Assembly (NCBI GenBank): GCA_032718475.1
Contig: JAUCBJ010003793.1
Coordinates: 1-39,149, forward strand
DNA: 39,149 bases
DNA from: Nemertoderma westbladi
Taxonomy: Eukaryota > Xenacoelomorpha > Nemertodermatida > Nemertodermatidae
Direction of reading: 5' to 3'
The translations under genes were made by a program, and so were the position numbers. Of the stretch, positions 31,455 through 39,149 are shown one piece after another. Positions within the stretch are counted from its first letter, which is position 1. Each line of letters opens with the position of its first letter. The notes below the pieces were generated by a model. The model did no database searches, was not told where the DNA came from, and saw nothing but the letters and a program-made list of their open reading frames with translations.

Positions 31455-31692
31455 GGCTACTGACCGGACCCATTGACCAGACCCTCTAAATACCGTAAAA
31501 GCTTTATATTTGATTTTAAATTTTGCTTGTGTATTATTTACCGGACCCTTATTACCACAATTAAGTAACCTGCATACTCCTGTATAATGTGTTAACTTTC
31601 GTTTATTGTTTTGGTTCCCCCAACACGCCTCTGTAACCTGCTCCTTTACTAACGCGGCCAATGGGTCCGGTCAACGTGTCCGGTCAGTAGCC
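31455..31692. mobile_element. Palindromic-ended 238-bp element (MITE-like)
   Basis: The left end GGCTACTGACCGGACCCATT is mirrored at the right end by a reverse complement reading GGCTACTGACCGGACACGTT. Both arms extend to about 30 bp with further GGTCCGGTCA-type words. The interior has no convincing coding sequence and contains a copy of the dispersed motif (31597-31647). No clear target duplication is visible. Confidence 0.5.
31597..31647 (+). repeat. Copy of the dispersed ~45-bp motif
   Basis: TTCGTTTATTGTTTTGGTT followed after a short gap by CTGTAACCTGCTCCTTT. This is one of the most complete copies. Confidence 0.55.
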
Positions 31693-32294
31693 TTTGCCGT
31701 ACTAAAAACTTAATTGTTGGCTGTTAAATTATTAACTTTTGTTTATAATTATAATATGATTTTTATCATCTTTAGTGGCGGTATGATTCCCGACAAAGGT
31801 GTTATTTTGTGTTAAATTTTGTTAGAAGGTATTACTTGTAGTACCGGAACGGGTGTACTTATTTACTTATTTAATAATCACTTTTTATTTGAGCTGTTAA
31901 ACTTTATTTTCCTCGATAAGTTAATTAAAGTTGTTTTATTAAGTTTTCCCATTCACTTATATCTTTCTTACCATATTTACGTTTTATTTTTAGGCTCAAC
32001 GATTTGAGTTATATGAAATCTTTCAACCATATGTTTATCAGTGGATTGGTTATCTTTCTCTATCTTCTACTTAAACCGTCATACTTACTAGATCGCGTAT
32101 AATTGTCTTTGTTGTTGTGTAAATTATATATCTATTCCAGTGCGAAGGTTAGTCAATTAAGTTATATAAAATGTATGAAACTGAATTTTCTTATCGCGCA
32201 GTAAATGCCCAGCCGTCCGTAGAAAGGACCTTATTATTGGAAATAAGCTGGGAACCTTTAGGGTTATTTCGATATGTTACGTTGGACACAAAGA
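31693..32294. other. Noncoding AT-rich spacer
   Basis: No exon, RNA or repeat recognised apart from T-rich sequence. Confidence 0.4.
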
Positions 32295-32313
32295 GGGGGG
32301 GGGGGGGGGGGGG
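32295..32313 (+). repeat. Poly-G tract (19 G) of a dispersed family
   Basis: Followed, after about 25 extra bases, by CTCCAGGGGAAACCGACGT and AAAGAACA. These resemble the sequence after the G tract at 6097-6118. Confidence 0.92.
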
Positions 32314-32473
32314 CTCTGAACAATAGCTCATCCCACTCCAGGGGAAACCGACGTAAAGAACAGCTGATTACTTTCAACAATATAACTAATCTGAATATGT
32401 AATAACGAACTGCATATAAAATGTTTCTGACGGAAATTCCATACATTAAAGCCCGGTTCACCGATTTGGGGGT

Positions 32474-32642
32474 GGCACTGTGACACCGCTGTGACACTAG
32501 TGTGACACCCTGTGACACCGCTGTGACACACTGTGACACCGCTGTGACACACTGTGACACCCTGTGACACTCTATGACACCGCTGTGACACGCTGTGACA
32601 CCGCTGTGACACTGTGTGACACGCTGTGACACCGCAGTGACA
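32474..32642. repeat. Short tandem array of CTGTGACACCG-type units
   Basis: About 170 bp of TGTGACACCGC and TGTGACAC(AC/CC) units, 8-11 bp each, with irregular alternation. Minus-strand frames rich in C-H-S-V-T across it are artefacts. Confidence 0.9.
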
Positions 32643-32851
32643 GCTGTTGCTGTGAAATTGCAATGTTGGTCAATTACAGCTTTTCTGTTTTTGGTAACAA
32701 CAGCAAGGCAAGGCGATGGCAGCGCTGTCAAAATCCGTTGAAAATGCGACGCAAAACAACCGCTCTGTCACCCGGAAGCGTAACGAATGTTTTTGGTTGC
32801 TATGGTAATAAGAGAACACCTGATTGGTTGGAAAATTATGTCGGGCGGCAA

Positions 32852-33067
32852 TAATATCTATAGCCACATTTTTATAGTTTCTAATTATTGGTGTTTTGGA
32901 TGAATGAGTGGTTTCATATTATTATAACTTTTGTTGGGCACAACTTTGCAAAGTCGGCATAATATCTATAGCCACATTTTTATAGTTTCTAATTATTGGT
33001 GTTTTGGATAAATGAGTGGTTTCATATTATTATAACTTTTGTTGGGCACAACTTTGCAAAGTCGGCA
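32852..33067. repeat. 108-bp direct duplication, two copies
   Basis: The block from TAATATCTATAGCCACATTT to CAACTTTGCAAAGTCGGCA occurs twice in direct succession (32852-32959 and 32960-33067). The only difference I saw is one substitution (GATGAATG against GATAAATG), so it is a recent duplication. Confidence 0.92.
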
Positions 33068-33726
33068 ATGACGTCCATGCTTCAATGTTGTGTGCTGTAG
33101 AAGATACAGTTCTGTCGATATTTGCAATGTTTTGCTGTTGAGTACAAACTTTAAACAAAAATAAAAAGTGTCTCAAAACATTAAAAACCACAAACTGACT
33201 CAAATTTTATAGAATTTTATAATATTTTATTGGTCTAGGGGCCGTCTTTAAAGTCCTATTTGGGAACACTGGTGATGTTTTTTGTTTGATTTGAATTAGT
33301 AAACAACTTAGGGAGATGCATCACCCAACACGGCCTACTATACTGCGCTCCATTAGACCTATTCTCACTTCCCGAGCCGAGCCTGTACAGACACCCTACT
33401 GATATACTGAAGTTCTGGTAAAGTGTTGGCCTAATGCAGTAACACTTTGCGAAAACGTATTTTATTTTTAAATTGTTACTTTTTCGCTCGAATTTAGACC
33501 AAAATCGGGAGAAAAGTTTCACTTTTTTTCCCAGGGGAAAAAGTTACCCATAGGATTGCATTGGTTTTACATTTATTCCCGGCGAAAATAGTAAAATAAA
33601 AAAAAATTGGATTTGAAGTTTAATATTCATGGGTTTATTTGTTTGTTTTCATTTATAAATTTCATTTTAAATACAGCCTAAGCCAACCAATCTAATTCGG
33701 ACATTGGCGATCTTTTGGATACGGGA
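33068..33726. other. Noncoding spacer
   Basis: AT-rich. An 88-codon minus-strand frame at 33256-33522 has no recognisable domain, and I leave it uncalled. Confidence 0.4.
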
Positions 33727-33748
33727 GGGGGGGGGGGGGGGGGGGGGG
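33727..33748 (+). repeat. Poly-G tract (22 G)
   Basis: Uninterrupted run of 22 G, 55 bp before a copy of the dispersed motif. Confidence 0.95.
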
Positions 33749-33800
33749 ATCAAATCCGACAACTGTTATTACCAACAAAAATGAAACTGCAACTATGACT

Positions 33801-33853
33801 CTCGTTTATTTGTTTTGTTTGTAATAATGTGCCACTGTAACCTGTTCCTTTCC
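33801..33853 (+). repeat. Copy of the dispersed ~45-bp motif
   Basis: CTCGTTTATTTGTTTTGTTT, AATAATGTGCCACTGTAACC and TGTTCCTTTCC. It matches the 37691 copy (reverse) along its whole length. Confidence 0.6.
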
Positions 33854-33998
33854 ATCAACCTTTATTACACCCTAATGGCTTCTCTTCTCTAACAGTACAA
33901 TCATTTTAATTAATAAAAAAATACAAAATACTGGATATAATAATATTATTATTAGGCAATTATTCGATACATTATCGAGTTAGAGTTAAAATTCATTA

Positions 33999-34510
33999 GT
34001 TTAAAAAAAATAGCTTTAATTTGGTTATCATTAATTATCGCTTTTAGTTGACACATTGTTGCGGGGCAACAAAACAGTATTATATCCGTATAATATAATA
34101 AATATTATTATTATTATATTAATAAATAATGTTATTATTATATTAATAAATAATATTATTATTATATTAATAAATAATATTCTAGGACTATCACTATACT
34201 TTATATTTCAATTAATTGTTATATTAATTTTGACGGTTCATTGTATTTCATATTATGTTAATTAAGCTAATTTCGAGAATATTATAATAATTACGTCTAT
34301 TTATAGTTATTAATTATATTAAAATATATAAAACAGAATAATATTATTATATAATTATTATTATATATATTATTATTATATTAATAAGTAATATTATTAT
34401 TATTATTTATTATATTATACGGATATAATACTGTTTTGTTACCCCGCAGCAATGTGTCAACTAAAAGCGATAATCAATGTTAACCTAATTAAAGCTATTT
34501 TTTTTAACTT
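33999..34510. mobile_element. Foldback element with ~110-bp terminal inverted repeats
   Basis: The left arm (about 33999-34115) contains TTAAAAAAAATAGCTTTAAT, TTATCGCTTTTAGTTGACAC and AACAAAACAGTATTATATCC. The right arm (about 34390-34510) is its reverse complement with few mismatches, for example GCGGGGCAAC against GCGGGGTAAC. The interior is mostly (ATT)n and (AAT)n low-complexity DNA, with one ordinary stretch near 34190-34310. There is no coding capacity. It looks like a foldback or MITE-type nonautonomous DNA element that can form a long hairpin. Confidence 0.8.
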
Positions 34511-34641
34511 CAATAATTACACTGACTGAAATTACAACGCCAGATTAATTTGAATCCTGGATCCTTCTAATCTATCCTTAGTGATAATTATGTAATTCTT
34601 TGAACTTAATTAATGTAATATTTAATTATTATATCTTCAGT

Positions 34642-34945
34642 TAAAGTAAAGTAGCACTGAATTTCCACCGGCTCGAGTAGGAATATCTCTACGAACGAGC
34701 GTAATGCGAATGAGTGGAATACGAAACGAGAGTCTGAAAGTAAAATTTAGAAGTTTTATTAATTAGAAATCGTATAATATACCGGTACCTGTACAGTGCC
34801 GGTAACAACCTAAGTATATTATTTGTGCTGTCTGCATTTCCGATGAATGATTTACTGTTAGGCCTACCTCAGCGTGATTGTAGAATACAGTACAATCATA
34901 CTGAAAGAATACTCGATACTTTATTTCACGCCGTGATATATAGCA
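34642..34945. mobile_element. Dispersed repeat, copy 2 (first copy at 18061)
   Basis: Collinear with 18061-18444: CTACGAACGAGCG, ATACGAAACGAGAG, TTAGAAATCGTATA, GCTGTCTGCA, TACAATCATACTGAA and TATTTCACGCCGTGATATATA. It lacks two internal stretches present in the first copy. The terminal inverted repeat is more eroded here. Confidence 0.65.
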
Positions 34946-35347
34946 CCATTATAATCCATTATAACGTATTGAATGTATAACAACCAAGGGAGTATATACC
35001 AAGCCTTTTAATCAGATCAATGATATTAACGTTGAATAACCGACACATTCCTACAAACTTTCCCCCAATACTTCACCACTCGGCACCCAATAGGCCAACC
35101 CAATAAGTGTTTTGGAGATTTGCCTGTTGGCAGATCGACTTTATAAAACTTACAATAATCCTTTATTAACTTCACAAACGCGGAACTTAAACCAACGGTA
35201 TTTACCTCCTCATAAAAAAACTAAGCAAATGAGGAAATTATGTTTGTGACTTTTTCCCTATAACATATCAGTACGGTACAGATAACTTGTAGTTCTAATA
35301 ATTTTATATATTTATATATATTTTTTTCATATTATTTTGTTTTAACG
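34946..35347 (+). other. 5' flank of the Ig-receptor gene
   Basis: About 400 bp of AT-rich sequence before the start codon. A TATATATTTATATATA stretch at about 35306 lies within 50 bp of the ATG, so it is more likely low-complexity 5' UTR than a TATA box. A 5' UTR intron cannot be excluded. Confidence 0.35.
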
Positions 35348-37564
35348 ATGTCCCTGAACTGTGTTTATCTGTTCGGTGTAATTCTCGTGGTATTTGTAAC
35401 TCACAATCGCTTAGTCAGCGGTTTGGAGGATATGATACAGATTTTACCAGAAGATCGAGATTGTTTAATGGAAGGGGACAAACTGAAAGTAGTTTGTACT
35501 GATAGTCGTATCCGATATGGTAATTATATTACTAACAAGGTCCGATTGGTCCTTGGTCATCATGTACTGCTTTATTCACGTACCGGTACACAGACCAGAG
35601 GAACAGCTGCTATAGATTTAGACAACCACACAGTTACATTTACTGTTAGTGAGCTTATGCATGTGTGGGAATATAACGGAAACAGTATCTACGTTTGTTA
35701 TTGGGAAGATAATGAACAAATTTCAAATCCATTTAGCGTCCAACCTTGTCGAACTCGTTCCTCCGACCTACAATGCGGTTGTAACGGAGAAGTAGAAACC
35801 GATAACTCTAATTGTCGTTTAATATTCGATCCAAATTCAGGTGAATTCCTAACGGAAACGGACCAATCAAACCCCTTCCTGGAATGTAAAGCTACTGATT
35901 GGTTACCATCTCCTAAAGAATCTGTTTATCCTAACAACGGCGTATTCCAATGGGTTAACAGCGATAATAAAGATATGAACAATAATTATAGTTACGAGAA
36001 ACTTGATTCAGTAGAAATCCTAAAACTAAACCTTTCTGAAATAGAAACCAACCCAAGTTTATATAACCAACAAACGTTTACTTGCAGGGCTAAAAACGTT
36101 GTATCCAATGAGATTACTGAGTGCGGCGTTACTATGGTAGTAGGGTACTTAGCAACCAATCTTATAATCACTATAGATACTAATAAACCCGTTAAGGATG
36201 CTATTGAAGTACCTGAAGGAGAGGTTATTGTACTAAATGCTGAGTTTACATCTGGATCGCCTGATAATAACATCACCTGGTTTAGAGTTACAGATAATGT
36301 TACTGAGGTTGTAGGAGAAGGGCCGACTCTATCAGTTGAAATGAATGCACATGATAGCGCCATCTACCGGTATGACGTTTACTGTATTCCGTGGAAGGAA
36401 GATATCAATTCCACCAGTGAGGCTGTCAGTATCACTAGAATCCCTACTGTTGCTAATGTTACAGATCCTCAATCACTATCCAATAAAAACAATTCAGTTA
36501 TTACCATAGTTGTAGTGACGTCATCGGCGATTGTTTTGGTTGTAGCCATTATTGTCTTTATAGGACTTTTCGTGCTCTATAGGCGAAAACGGAAAACTAC
36601 AGAAAATGACAGGTTACCGGGTGATGGTGTTGTTAATGAAAACTTTAAGCCGAATGATTACTATGTTCAATGCGACGTAAATAAAGCTAACGATGTGTCT
36701 AACCAAGTTAATGGTGAAGTTGACGAAGAATACTATAATGCTCGAGACAGTATTTTTGGTACAAGAGAAGGATTTGCGAAGTCTGAAGATGTTGATTACT
36801 ACGAACCGTTTGGAGGAGCTGTTGGAAATAGTAATGTTAATTCTACCTCCAAAGAACAAAATAAATCTCCGTTTGGGGAATCTGGGGACTCTAATACCGA
36901 TACTATGGCTGAAGTGATTGTAGATAAAGAAGTTACTGACGAGTATGCTCAGGTTGATAGAACAAGGAGGAAGTCAAGTGCGGTTGTCATAGAGAGGGAG
37001 GGTGAAGATGAGGTAAAACCAGAGGTTCCAGCTAAAAACGCGGAAAGTTTTGGTGATGTATATGCTGTTGTTGAGAAAAGTAGCAATGTAAAGAATATCA
37101 GTAATTTTGTTGCGTCAACTAATCCGAATATCCCCAAAGAACCATTGAATAATGGCAAAGAATCTGAGACAGACGCTGATGAATACGCCGTTGTTGATAA
37201 GAGCAGAAAATCAGTTGATGGAGGTAACAATTCCATTGAAGTATCTAAACTACTGGGTACCAAACCTAAACCAGGTATCTCGAAAAAGCCGAAACCAGTT
37301 GGAGGGTCCAGAATAAAAAGAGGCAAACATTCTGAATCGAAGAGCGAACGATTGAATGATGGTGATACCACTGGAGTTGATGTAGCTGATGAGTACACTG
37401 TGGTTGATAAGTCTAAGAAGAATCCCAAACCCGGAGGAAGTCAAGGCGTTTCTTCTGGTAACAACAATCATACTATGGGTGGCGACGCTGTTGAGTTAGT
37501 CGATAAAACCCTAAAGTCTGCCGACAATCCCAGTTACATTCACAATGAGGAACATCAGATTTAG
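35348..37564 (+). CDS. Intronless type I membrane protein with Ig-like ectodomain and repeated Tyr motifs in the tail
   Basis: A 738-residue protein that I do not recognise by name. Residues 1-25 form a signal peptide (hydrophobic YLFGVILVVFV, then VSG). The ectodomain (26-384) looks like two to three Ig-type modules: C50 to C117 (IYVCYW), C180 to C246 (QTFTCRAKN), and a third about 270-365 with W311 and C346 but no B-strand Cys. There are several N-x-S/T sites, and C143, C145 and C156 form a small Cys cluster. Residues 385-411 are the membrane helix, followed by the stop-transfer YRRKRK. The 327-residue tail repeats DEYAQVDR (Y533), DVYAVVEK (Y572), DEYAVVDK (Y613) and DEYTVVDK (Y683). It also has YY pairs at 438, 462 and 484 and an NPSY at 727-730. 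These are likely SH2- and PTB-type docking sites, which suggests an adhesion or immune-type signalling receptor. The start ATG has A at -3 and leads straight into the signal peptide. The ORF has no intron. Confidence 0.88.
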   Translation: MSLNCVYLFGVILVVFVTHNRLVSGLEDMIQILPEDRDCLMEGDKLKVVCTDSRIRYGNYITNKVRLVLGHHVLLYSRTGTQTRGTAAIDLDNHTVTFTVSELMHVWEYNGNSIYVCYWEDNEQISNPFSVQPCRTRSSDLQCGCNGEVETDNSNCRLIFDPNSGEFLTETDQSNPFLECKATDWLPSPKESVYPNNGVFQWVNSDNKDMNNNYSYEKLDSVEILKLNLSEIETNPSLYNQQTFTCRAKNVVSNEITECGVTMVVGYLATNLIITIDTNKPVKDAIEVPEGEVIVLNAEFTSGSPDNNITWFRVTDNVTEVVGEGPTLSVEMNAHDSAIYRYDVYCIPWKEDINSTSEAVSITRIPTVANVTDPQSLSNKNNSVITIVVVTSSAIVLVVAIIVFIGLFVLYRRKRKTTENDRLPGDGVVNENFKPNDYYVQCDVNKANDVSNQVNGEVDEEYYNARDSIFGTREGFAKSEDVDYYEPFGGAVGNSNVNSTSKEQNKSPFGESGDSNTDTMAEVIVDKEVTDEYAQVDRTRRKSSAVVIEREGEDEVKPEVPAKNAESFGDVYAVVEKSSNVKNISNFVASTNPNIPKEPLNNGKESETDADEYAVVDKSRKSVDGGNNSIEVSKLLGTKPKPGISKKPKPVGGSRIKRGKHSESKSERLNDGDTTGVDVADEYTVVDKSKKNPKPGGSQGVSSGNNNHTMGGDAVELVDKTLKSADNPSYIHNEEHQI

Positions 37565-37690
37565 CGAAACTGAAAGTTCTTATTGTTCCACCAATTATGT
37601 ACTTAACTGTATCCTGAAAATCCTGTATCCGCAAATCCCAACTCTGCATATTAATATTACATCTTAATGATAAATTATCTATTTCGGGAA

Positions 37691-37742
37691 AGGAGCAGGT
37701 TACAGTGGGACGTTATTCTAACAAAAACAATAAACGAAAGTC
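37691..37742 (-). repeat. Copy of the dispersed ~45-bp motif, reverse orientation
   Basis: On the minus strand it reads GACTTTCGTTTATTGTTTTT, then GTTAGAATAACGTCCCACTG and TAACCTGCTCC. It lies about 130 bp after the receptor stop codon, so it may be part of the 3' UTR. Confidence 0.6.
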
Positions 37743-37748
37743 AATAAA
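37729..37748 (+). terminator. Possible polyadenylation signals of the receptor gene
   Basis: AATAAA at 37729-37734 and again at 37743-37748, 165-185 bp after the stop; another is at 37801. The first lies inside the dispersed motif, so a transposed sequence may supply the signal. No transcript evidence is available. Confidence 0.4.
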
Positions 37749-38092
37749 TAGTCTATAAAACTATTTCTATAGATAGACTATAGACAGACTATAGATAGTA
37801 AATAAATAGTAAACTAAAGTTACTTTTATTTTATTCGTGGAAGTATTTTATTCCAGCTGTTATTTCCATCTAACCTAATTTATATTTTTTTAACCTTTGT
37901 ATCTAAATTTTGCTATTGTAATTCTGTATACTAGACCTCAGGCTTTGTCTCTCTGGGTTTGCTGATACATTTTATGTTGCCTAGTATGCCGCTAGAGGGC
38001 GAAACTTCTGAACTGAAAGTGAAAATTGAGATCTTATTCTCTTATATACGAAGAATAATATATTACATTGTTCCCTGCCCGAGGAGGGCGAA

Positions 38093-38113
38093 CCCCCCCC
38101 CCCCCCCCCCCCC
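38093..38113 (+). repeat. Poly-C tract (21 C)
   Basis: Uninterrupted run of 21 C, 55 bp before another copy of the dispersed motif. Confidence 0.95.
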
Positions 38114-38168
38114 ATTTGTGTTTTATAGCGCTTATTTCTGTCTTATAACCTGTACACATATACTAATT

Positions 38169-38210
38169 AGTTTATTGTTTTGGTTAGATTCAGCCCTTCT
38201 GTAACCTGTG
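38169..38210 (+). repeat. Copy of the dispersed ~45-bp motif
   Basis: AGTTTATTGTTTTGGTTAGA followed by CTTCTGTAACCTGTG. Confidence 0.55.
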
Positions 38211-38307
38211 TTTTTGGTGAAAACCTGGTATTCTTCACATGGGGGTAACTGCAAAGTGAAATATAACATTCTTCACATGGGCCCATATTATGGCACAGGG
38301 TTTAAAA

Positions 38308-38513
38308 AAACAAAATATTAATGATGCGAAAATAATTACAATAAAATAGGGTATGGGTGGGCGCTATTCCTATCCCAAGTTTTGCTCCCAGTTATTTAAC
38401 TGGTACTCATTTTATCGACCCCAGTGGATGAAAGGCTGAGTGGACCCTGGCGGGGCTGAACCTACAACCAATAGATTGCAGGCCCGGCGCTCAACCAACT
38501 GAGCTACCCCGCC
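38308..38513 (-). mobile_element. tRNA-derived SINE with 7-bp target duplications
   Basis: The minus-strand head begins GGCGGGGTAGCTCAGTTGG and ends CCCCGCC, a perfect 7-bp acceptor-type stem. The A box is TAGCTCAGTTGGTTGAGC and the B box is GTAGGTTCAGCCCC. The T arm is too short for a working tRNA. The body contains TCAGCCTTTCATCC and GTCGATAAAATGAGTACC. From memory, the latter is a core shared by SINEs of molluscs and other invertebrates. A CCAGTT AAAT AACTGG hairpin follows. TTTAAAA flanks both ends (38301-38307 and 38514-38520). Confidence 0.82.
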
Positions 38514-38520
38514 TTTAAAA

Positions 38521-39149
38521 GTTTTTTTGAGAGTAATCAGCTGTTATTTGTGTCCAATTTCCACTTGAGAGGGATTAATTTTTATTGCGTCCAGTTTCCA
38601 ACCTATCTGGCATAAGTACGTCGTACTTGTAAGTGGTACGAGGCCTCTCAAGCTATCCAATGAACATCTTTTTAAATAGACGCCTAGTAAAATAAATCCT
38701 TTTATTATAGGAAGGGATCTAGGGGTCTTTACCTCGAATGATAAGTTTATTTTACTGAAAATAACTTATCTTTTATTGGCGCAATTGTAGGACTAATCCC
38801 ATCACATGCGTACTTTTTTAACCGGGTAGTGTACAATTAGTACAATTACAATTGTTACTATCAATAAAATAAATCCTGAACTAATTCTAGCTTATCACAT
38901 AAACCAATAAAATGTCTGGCCTTTATATAAGGATTCCATAGTTAGTTATTGATTTGGGGCTCTTCGGAATATAACGATTTTATTCAAATCCACTTCCAAT
39001 TTTATATTTGAATTATGTTTTCTCATTTAAAAACGCTGTGAATAAAATGCATCTTTTTAATAATTATGTTCCAACATTCGAGATTTTGCACTGTAATAGA
39101 GCAATAATTGCTGGTTTCGAAAATTATATTGGTTTAGAGATTTTTATTT
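38521..39149. other. Noncoding end of the window
   Basis: AT-rich DNA; I see no gene, RNA or repeat family in it. Confidence 0.45.

Noticed and set aside
32264-32731. Minus-strand frames rich in C-H-S-V-T
   Set aside because: Produced by the GTGACACCGCT array and flanking poly-G tract.
33256-33522. 88-codon minus-strand frame
   Set aside because: No family signature and no neighbouring exon support.
35992-37471. Minus-strand frames of 73-159 codons and the + frame at 36693-36917 inside the receptor gene
   Set aside because: Shadows of the 738-codon frame, which has a signal peptide, Ig cysteines, a membrane helix and structured motifs.
38449-38513. Functional tRNA gene on the minus strand
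   Set aside because: Perfect acceptor stem but a shortened T arm; it is the head of a SINE with target duplications.

Overview
This is nuclear DNA from an animal, most likely a marine invertebrate. The signs are short phase-compatible exons with GT-AG introns, tRNA-derived SINEs, several non-LTR retrotransposon remnants, a solo LTR, AT-rich noncoding DNA, and no bacterial-style gene packing. The phylum cannot be fixed from the sequence alone. One SINE carries a 'GTCGATAAAATGAGTACC' core that I recall from molluscan and other invertebrate SINEs, but I could not search for it.

Two protein-coding genes are supported, both on the + strand. The first (about 5080-17492) is an ODF3/CIMAP1-type SHIPPO-repeat gene, a sperm-tail and ciliary microtubule-associated family. 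It is visible as four internal exons (5080-5225, 5886-5987, 11970-12091, 16061-16201) and two alternative last exons (16471-16560, 17388-17492). All exon phases agree. Joined, they give about 200 residues matching the family from its second SHIPPO repeat to the C-terminal RHSxYxxPL signature. About 60 N-terminal residues must lie outside the window or in the 5' repeat zone. The second gene (35348-37564) is an apparently intronless 738-residue type I membrane protein. It has Ig-like ectodomains, one transmembrane helix and a long tail with four D-x-Y-x-x-V motifs plus an NPSY motif.

The striking property of the window is tandem-repeat load: roughly 44% is minisatellite. Arrays with 31-, 32-, 30-, 16- and 42-bp units surround or sit in the SHIPPO gene. 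Two of them are visibly grown from the gene's own exon ends. The 30-bp array (12062-14960, about 97 copies) is a tandem amplification of the last nine codons of exon 3 plus its 5' splice site. The 42-bp array (17458-17964) is an amplification of the last codons and stop of the second terminal exon. Because 30 bp is ten codons and the splice phase is 0, the first repeats stay in frame. The locus therefore carries a ladder of potential alternative 5' splice sites.

Layout: 1-4920, 31-bp array; 5080-17964, SHIPPO gene with its arrays and a 5'-truncated non-LTR element; 18061-19990, small repeats and a tRNA-like sequence; 20045-22893, G-rich array with higher-order structure split by a solo LTR; 22894-26360, AT-rich DNA with a SINE and a minus-strand non-LTR 3' end; 26365-30029, noncoding DNA, a degenerate non-LTR element and a 29-bp array; 30030-34945, small arrays, palindromic or foldback elements and poly-G tracts; 35348-37564, Ig-receptor gene; 37565-39149, noncoding DNA with a SINE. 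No CRISPR, rRNA gene or intact tRNA gene was found.
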